64,000 nucleotides of DNA, taken from Bacillota bacterium. Its GTDB lineage: Bacteria; Bacillota; Sulfobacillia; Symbiobacteriales; ZC4RG38. This document shows, piece by piece, positions 59,531-64,000 of this stretch. Under the pieces are notes generated by a model. That model was given only the letters and a program-made list of their open reading frames with translations. It was not told where the DNA came from and ran no database searches. Made by a program: the position numbers and the translations under genes. The number at the start of each line of letters is the position of its first letter. Positions within the stretch are counted from its first letter, which is position 1. Location of the stretch: positions 1 to 64,000 of the forward strand of contig JAKKUO010000009.1 in NCBI GenBank assembly GCA_021890795.1, written 5' to 3'.

Positions 59531-60562
59531 TCAGCCCGCCGCGGTCGCGGTGTGGACGATCTCCACCACCCGGCGGAGGGCGTCCGGCGGCGTCTCCGGC
59601 AACACCCCGTGGCCGAGGTTGAAGATGTGCCCCGGCCGGCCGCCGGCCTGCCGGAGGATCGCCCGGGTGCGCTCCGCCAGCACCTCCGGCGGGGCGAGGA
59701 GCAGGGCCGGGTCCAGGTTTCCCTGCACCGCCCGGTCGTAGCCGATCCGCTGCCAGGCCTGGTCCAGCGGCACCCGCCAGTCGACCCCGATGACGTCGCC
59801 CCCGGCTTCCCGCATCAGCTCCAGCAGGGCTCCCGTGCCTACGCCGAAGTGGATCACCGGCACCCCCAGGTCCCGGAGGCCGGCGAAGAGCCGCTGCATG
59901 TACGGCAGCACGTAGGTGCGATAATCCTCCGGGGCCAGGGCCCCGACCCAGCTGTCGAAGATCTGGATCGCTTCGGCACCGGCCCGGACCTGGGCCCGGG
60001 CGTAGGTGACCACCATCTCCGTCAGCCGGTCCATGAGGGCCTGCCAGACCTCCGGCGCCCGGTACATCATGGCCTTGGTGTTGGTGTAACTCCGGGAGGG
60101 CCGCCCCTCCACCAGGTAGCTGGCCAGGGTGAAGGGAGCACCGGCGAAGCCGATGAGGGGCACCTCCAGTTCCCGCCGGAGGATGCGGATGGCCTCCAGC
60201 ACGTAGGGGAGGCTCTCCTCCGGCTCCAGGGGCCGGAGGGCCTCTACCTGGGCCAGGGTCCGGATGGGGCGGTGGACTACCGGCCCCACCGACTCCCGGA
60301 TCTCAAACTCCACCCCCACGCCGCTCAGGGGGATCATGATATCGGAAAAGAGAATGGCCGCGTCGACCCCCAGCTGCCGCACCGGCAGCAGGGTGACCGT
60401 CGCGGCCAGCTCTGGCTGCCGGCAGATCTCGAGGAGGCTGTACTTCTCCCGGATCGCCCGGTACTCGGGCTGGTAGCGACCGGCCTGGCGCATGAACCAG
60501 ACCGGCGTGTAGGGAACCGGCTCCCGCCGGCAGGCCCGGAGGAAGAGGTCGTTCTTCGCCAA
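59531..60562 (-). CDS. hemE: Uroporphyrinogen decarboxylase
   Basis: 343 residues. VWFMRQAGRYQPEYR is the hallmark substrate-binding segment; DAAILFSDIMIPLSGVGVEFEI and IQIFDSWVGALAPEDY are also typical. It converts uroporphyrinogen III to coproporphyrinogen III, the step before HemY and HemH in the same operon. The GAGAGGAG site overlaps GTG 60571 but is eight bases before TTG 60562, so TTG is taken as the start. Confidence 0.95.
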   Translation of the reverse strand: MAKNDLFLRACRREPVPYTPVWFMRQAGRYQPEYRAIREKYSLLEICRQPELAATVTLLPVRQLGVDAAILFSDIMIPLSGVGVEFEIRESVGPVVHRPIRTLAQVEALRPLEPEESLPYVLEAIRILRRELEVPLIGFAGAPFTLASYLVEGRPSRSYTNTKAMMYRAPEVWQALMDRLTEMVVTYARAQVRAGAEAIQIFDSWVGALAPEDYRTYVLPYMQRLFAGLRDLGVPVIHFGVGTGALLELMREAGGDVIGVDWRVPLDQAWQRIGYDRAVQGNLDPALLLAPPEVLAERTRAILRQAGGRPGHIFNLGHGVLPETPPDALRRVVEIVHTATAAG

Positions 60563-60871
60563 GGCTGGCACTCCTCTCGCCGCGGCCTGCGCCGCGGCAC
60601 ATCAGACAACAGGACAAGTTCTAGTGTACCGCAAAGTGCCACCCGATGCCATCCGCCAGCCAAACCCCCCGGGGGTATCCGCCGACCGGGGCCCCTGCTC
60701 CGGATGGCCCGCTCCGGAGGGCTGTCCCCGCCGGAGCCGGCTCGGCTCACCCCTACCGCCCCGCGGCAGGAATCACCAGGTGCTGCCACCGAAATCTACC
60801 TCTTCGGTATTGCATTCACTTGGCCGTGTCCGGCAGGGCACGGCGACAAGGGGGTTGCGAGGTGGCAGCAC
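60563..60871. other. Divergent intergenic region, hemE / SLH exoprotein
   Basis: No gene. It must hold both promoters; for hemE a possible -10 TACACT lies near 60628 on the minus strand but with a poor -35. A small inverted repeat, ACCGAA with TTCGGT, lies at about 60787-60809. Nothing stronger is seen. Confidence 0.4.
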
Positions 60872-62515
60872 ATGGTTCGTAGCAGGCGTGGCCGCCGCTG
60901 GGCGATGGCGACCCTGGCGGCGGTGGCAGTCGCCCTGACCGGGCTGCCCCGGTCGGCCGCGGGGATGGCGCTGCCGGACCTTGCCGGCCACTGGGCCGAA
61001 GGCCCGGTGCGCCGGTTGGCGGCGGAGGGCCTGGTCCAGGGCCGGCCGGACGGCCGCTTTTACCCGGACGCGCCCCTGACCCGGGCCGAGTTCCTGGCTC
61101 TTCTGGACCGGGCCCTGGCAAAGCTGCCGGAAGCGACCGGCGGCCCGGCGGCTCCGGGGACCGGAGCCGCCGGGGCAGCGCCCCTGGCCGGGGTGCCGGC
61201 GGGGCACTGGGCGGCGCCGGCGGTGGGCCGGCTCCTGGGCCGGGGGATCCTCCGGCCGGAGGATTATCCGGGCGGCATCGCCCTGGACAAGCCGATTACC
61301 CGGCGGGAGGTGGCCCGGCTGGTGGTGCGGGCCATGGGGCTGGAGGCTGAGGCCCGGGGCGGCCGGGGGGTCAACCTGCTGCTGACGGACATCGCCCGGG
61401 ACCCGGAGGCCCGGGTCATCACCACCGCGGTGGCCCACGGCTACCTCGGGGGGTATCCTGACGGCCGCTTCGGTCCCGGGGATCCCCTCACCCGGGCCCA
61501 GGGCGCGGCGGTGGTGCTCCGGCTGCTGGACCCCGCGGAGCGGACCGCCCTGTGGCGGGAGCAGTACCAATACCGGGTGGGCAGCGCGAACGTGGACGTC
61601 AATGTCATCCGGGTGAACCTGCGCAACCCGGGGCTCCGGCCCCAGGTGGTGACCGCTGCCGGGGGCATCGGCCAGGTGGAGGATCCCGTGGCCATGGCCC
61701 GGCGGGTGGGGGCCCTGGCGGCGATCAACGGCACCTACCTGAACGCCTACACCCCCCAGCCTCCCCGGGATCCGTACGGCACCATCATCCAGGGCGGCCG
61801 GGTGCTCCACCGGGGTGCGGACCGGGCGGCCATCGGCTTCTGGCCCGACGGCCGGGCCCGGATCGGCTTCACGTCCCCGGCGATCCGGGGCGGCACCTAC
61901 CCCCGCAGCTGGTGGGCCTACGGCCTCAACCACACCGGCACCGAGTGGGGGGAGAACTGGATCGTGGTCCACACCCCGGACCGGGGGCTGGACCTGGGGT
62001 ACGACGCGGGGACTTCGGTGGTGGTGGAGAACGGGGTGATCACCCGGATCGTCCCCGGCAACGTGGCCATCCCCCGGAACGGGTTTGTGGTCAGCCTCGG
62101 GGGCACCCACGTCCAGGAGTTCCTCAGCCGCTTCTCCGTGGGGGATCCCCTGGACTTCCGGGTGGAGCTGGAGCCGGAGTGGGAGGGGGTCTCGGAACTC
62201 CTGCAGGCCGGACCCCGGCTTCTGGCTGAGGGGCAGGTGGCGGTGGACTTTGCCCGGGAAGGGTTTGTCGAGGAGAAGATCACCTCCCAGGCGGCCAACC
62301 GGAGCGCGGTGGGGCTGACCCGGGACGGTTACTTGCTCCTGGTGACCGCGCGCGCGGTGCGGGTGGTGGACCTGGCGGAGATCCTGCGGGACCTGGGCGC
62401 CTGGGAGGCCATGTGCATGGATTCCGGCGCCTCCAGCGCCCTGTACTACCGGGGCGAGGTCATCACCCGGCCGGGCCGGGCGATCAGCAACATCCTGGCC
62501 ATCGTACCCCGGTAA
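60872..62515 (+). CDS. SLH-domain exoprotein with phosphodiester glycosidase (NAGPA-like) domain
   Basis: 547 residues. Signal peptide to about residue 31 (MATLAAVAVALTGLPRSAAG). Three S-layer homology domains follow (LAGHWAEGPVRRLAAEGLVQGRPDGRFYPDAPLTRAEF; then about 98-160; then ITTAVAHGYLGGYPDGRFGPGDPLTRAQ), which attach the protein to the pyruvylated wall polymer. The C-terminal 320 residues are a NAGPA/DUF2233 domain (AAINGTYLNAY, SLGGTHVQEF, MDSGASSALYYRGEVITRPGR) that cleaves phosphodiester-linked sugars. ATG 60872 has GAGGTGG six bases upstream. The frame stays open far upstream but only as a shadow of hemE and hemH. Confidence 0.92.
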   Translation: MVRSRRGRRWAMATLAAVAVALTGLPRSAAGMALPDLAGHWAEGPVRRLAAEGLVQGRPDGRFYPDAPLTRAEFLALLDRALAKLPEATGGPAAPGTGAAGAAPLAGVPAGHWAAPAVGRLLGRGILRPEDYPGGIALDKPITRREVARLVVRAMGLEAEARGGRGVNLLLTDIARDPEARVITTAVAHGYLGGYPDGRFGPGDPLTRAQGAAVVLRLLDPAERTALWREQYQYRVGSANVDVNVIRVNLRNPGLRPQVVTAAGGIGQVEDPVAMARRVGALAAINGTYLNAYTPQPPRDPYGTIIQGGRVLHRGADRAAIGFWPDGRARIGFTSPAIRGGTYPRSWWAYGLNHTGTEWGENWIVVHTPDRGLDLGYDAGTSVVVENGVITRIVPGNVAIPRNGFVVSLGGTHVQEFLSRFSVGDPLDFRVELEPEWEGVSELLQAGPRLLAEGQVAVDFAREGFVEEKITSQAANRSAVGLTRDGYLLLVTARAVRVVDLAEILRDLGAWEAMCMDSGASSALYYRGEVITRPGRAISNILAIVPR

Positions 62516-62528
62516 GGGCGTGGGCGGC

Positions 62529-62562
62529 GGGGCGCACCGCCTCCGCACGGGCGGTGCGCCCC
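62529..62562 (+). terminator. Hairpin terminator after the SLH protein
   Basis: GGGGCGCACCGCC (62529-62541) and GGCGGTGCGCCCC (62550-62562), perfect 13-bp stem, 14 bases after the stop; no T-run. Confidence 0.6.
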
Positions 62563-62774
62563 GGCCCGGACCGGCCCCGCCGGAAGGGCCCCGGCAGCGG
62601 ACGCTCACTGCTACTCACTACTAGAGGCTGGGTCCCAGGTAGGGCCCGGGGGCGACAGGAGTCCCGACGCCGGGGCACCGGCCGTGACCGCAGCCGGGGG
62701 TTGGAACCATCATCATCATTGGGAGATTGGGAGAAGCCGCAAACCGGAGGAGCGGGGGAAGGAGGGGAAGCCTG

Positions 62775-63587
62775 GTGGAGGTTGTCGCGTTCGTGGGGCC
62801 GGCGGGCAGCGGCAAGAGCCACCGGGCTTCGCTGGTCGCCTATCAGTACGGCTGCGACATGATCATCGACGACGGCCTGGTGATCCGGGATGGCAAGATC
62901 CTGGCCGGGAAGTCGGCCAAGGCCGAGGAGACCAAGCTCGCCGCGGTGAAACGGGCCATCTTCCTCGACCCGGAGCACCGGGAAGAGGCCAAGGCCGTCA
63001 TCTGGCGGATCCGACCCCAGCGGATTCTGATCCTGGGCACCTCGGTGGAGATGGTGGAGCGGATCACCGACGCCCTGGATCTGCCCCGGCCGGAGCAGGT
63101 GGTCACCATCGAGCAGGTGGCCACCCCGGCCCAGATCCGGCTGGCCCGGCGCAAGCGCCGGCAGGAGGGCAAGCACGTCATCCCCGCCCCCACCATGGAG
63201 GTCAAGCGGACCTTCCCCGGCTACATGGTGGACCCCCTCCGGTTTCTGCTCCGGCGGCAGGACCAGGAGCCGGTGCCGGTGGAGAAGTCGGTGGTCCGGC
63301 CCACCTACAGCGCCCTCGGCCGGTTCTACATCGCGGACACGGTGCTCGCGCAGATCGCCACCCACGCCGCGGCCGGGGTGCCGGGCATCGCCCAGGTCCT
63401 CCGGGTGGTGGTGGAGTCCCGGCCCGAGGGGGTGACGGTGGACCTGGACGTGGCCCTGCGGTACGGGGTTCCCATGTGGGAGACCATGGAGACGGTTCAG
63501 GTGAAGGTCCGGGATGCCCTGGAGCAGATGACGGCCCTCACGGTGGCGGCGGTCAACGTCCACGGTCGCCGGCTCGTCGTGGAGTGA
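62775..63587 (+). CDS. P-loop NTPase fused to Asp23/Gls24 domain
   Basis: 270 residues. The N-terminus has a Walker A motif FVGPAGSGKSHRASLVA and then MIIDDGLVI and RILILGTSVEMVERI, an apparent nucleotide-binding domain to about residue 150. The C-terminal 100 residues are an Asp23/Gls24 (DUF322) domain: YIADTVLAQIATHAAAGVPGIAQV, VTVDLDVALRYGVPM and VQVKVRDALEQMTALTVAAVNVHG. Asp23 proteins are linked to cell-envelope stress in Gram-positives and are usually single-domain. GTG 62775 is preceded by GGAGGGG. Stand-alone gene. Confidence 0.85.
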   Translation: MEVVAFVGPAGSGKSHRASLVAYQYGCDMIIDDGLVIRDGKILAGKSAKAEETKLAAVKRAIFLDPEHREEAKAVIWRIRPQRILILGTSVEMVERITDALDLPRPEQVVTIEQVATPAQIRLARRKRRQEGKHVIPAPTMEVKRTFPGYMVDPLRFLLRRQDQEPVPVEKSVVRPTYSALGRFYIADTVLAQIATHAAAGVPGIAQVLRVVVESRPEGVTVDLDVALRYGVPMWETMETVQVKVRDALEQMTALTVAAVNVHGRRLVVE

Positions 63588-63705
63588 GGCAAGCCGCGGG
63601 TCGCCCCCTCATGCTCCCACCCCGGCTCCGGTGCCGTCAGGCATACTCCGCTGCCGGCCCCCATAGCATGGCGCCAGATGGAGCGCCGGCCCGGGGGTGC
63701 GGAGG

Positions 63706-64000
63706 ATGGCACGGCCTGGCAAGGGGATACCCCGCCCGGCGGCGGGGTTTTCCTTTTTGTCCGCCGCCCTCCTGCTCCTGGCGGCCTGGGGCTGCGGGCC
63801 GGCGGGAGGGGAGGCTGCCGCTGGGGCCCCGGCCCAGCGGGAGCGGCCGGCAAGGCTGCATCTCGCGGGCTCGGACACCCTCCTGCACTTGGCCGCGGTC
63901 TGGGCCGAGGCCTACCACGCCACCCATCCCGGGGTGACGGTGACGGTCGTGGGCGGGGGTTCCGGGGTGGGGATCCAGGGGCTCCTCCTGGGGGTGGACG
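63706..64000 (+). CDS. pstS: PstS-like phosphate-binding lipoprotein, truncated by window end
   Basis: Runs off the end of the window; 98 codons visible. Signal peptide with lipobox LLAAWGC, then an Ala-rich stretch and LHLAGSDTLLHLAAVWAEAYHATHPGVTVTVVGGGSGVGIQGLL. The AGSDT and GGGSGxGI elements are those of the phosphate-binding site of PstS-family proteins. ATG 63706; GGGGGTG precedes it. The remaining pst genes probably follow beyond the window. Confidence 0.8.
   Translation, partial: MARPGKGIPRPAAGFSFLSAALLLLAAWGCGPAGGEAAAGAPAQRERPARLHLAGSDTLLHLAAVWAEAYHATHPGVTVTVVGGGSGVGIQGLLLGVD

Noticed and set aside
58484-60871. Very long plus-strand open frame (over 1300 codons) ending in the SLH protein
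   Set aside because: The upstream 2.4 kb is the antisense of hemE and hemH; in GC-rich DNA such frames stay open by chance. The ribosome site and signal peptide place the true start at 60872.

Overview
The window is about 64 kb of a high-GC bacterial chromosome. Sampled coding lines run near 75% G+C, against about 48% in one sampled line of an island at 42-48 kb. The gene content points to a Gram-positive, probably thermophilic Firmicute of the Symbiobacterium/Thermaerobacter/Limnochordia kind. Signs are a SAM-I riboswitch on metNIQ, a hemE-hemH-hemY cluster in the Firmicute order, a thiI/cysteine desulfurase pair, an Asp23-domain protein, a MecA-like adaptor, an SLH-domain exoprotein, a branched-polyamine synthase (bpsA) and a tungsten-type aldehyde:ferredoxin oxidoreductase. 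No rRNA or tRNA gene was found, so the lineage is an inference.

Layout. 0.2-9 kb: a Cys-rich SufR-like regulator, an HtrA-fold protein that has lost its catalytic triad, a pilin-like peptide, a TPR protein overlapped by a 40-residue exported peptide (a candidate Rap-Phr-like signalling pair), a HEAT-repeat protein, azlCD and an S9 peptidase. 9-14.5 kb: bpsA, then an IclR regulator with an acyl-CoA dehydrogenase and a CaiB-type CoA transferase. 14.5-22.3 kb: the riboswitch-controlled methionine importer metNIQ, converging on a livJHMGF branched-chain amino acid importer. 22.5-27 kb: an EspG-like/WXG-like secreted hydrolase pair and the aldehyde oxidoreductase. 27-33 kb: a glycosyltransferase, a methyltransferase and a two-gene 2-oxoacid:ferredoxin oxidoreductase built from gamma-delta and alpha-beta fusions. 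33-42 kb: a secreted BsuPI-repeat protein, a three-gene ABC-2 exporter, a secreted cell-wall amidase, a YqjM-like ene reductase and a DUF1294 protein.

42-48.2 kb is a compositionally foreign, decayed island. It carries a small secreted protein resembling the DUF2712 family, three different ABC-2-type membrane proteins and one ABC ATPase. These are flanked by a DNA methyltransferase fragment, a transposase-like fragment and broken genes. 48.2-64 kb returns to core genes: thiI and a cysteine desulfurase, a MATE-type transporter, a MecA-like adaptor, dppABC without ATPase genes, hemE-hemH-hemY, an SLH/phosphodiester-glycosidase exoprotein, a P-loop-Asp23 fusion and the start of a PstS-like lipoprotein.

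The strongest candidate for an undescribed system is the TPR/peptide cassette at 2.4-3.6 kb. The secreted-protein/three-permease island at 43-46.6 kb is second.
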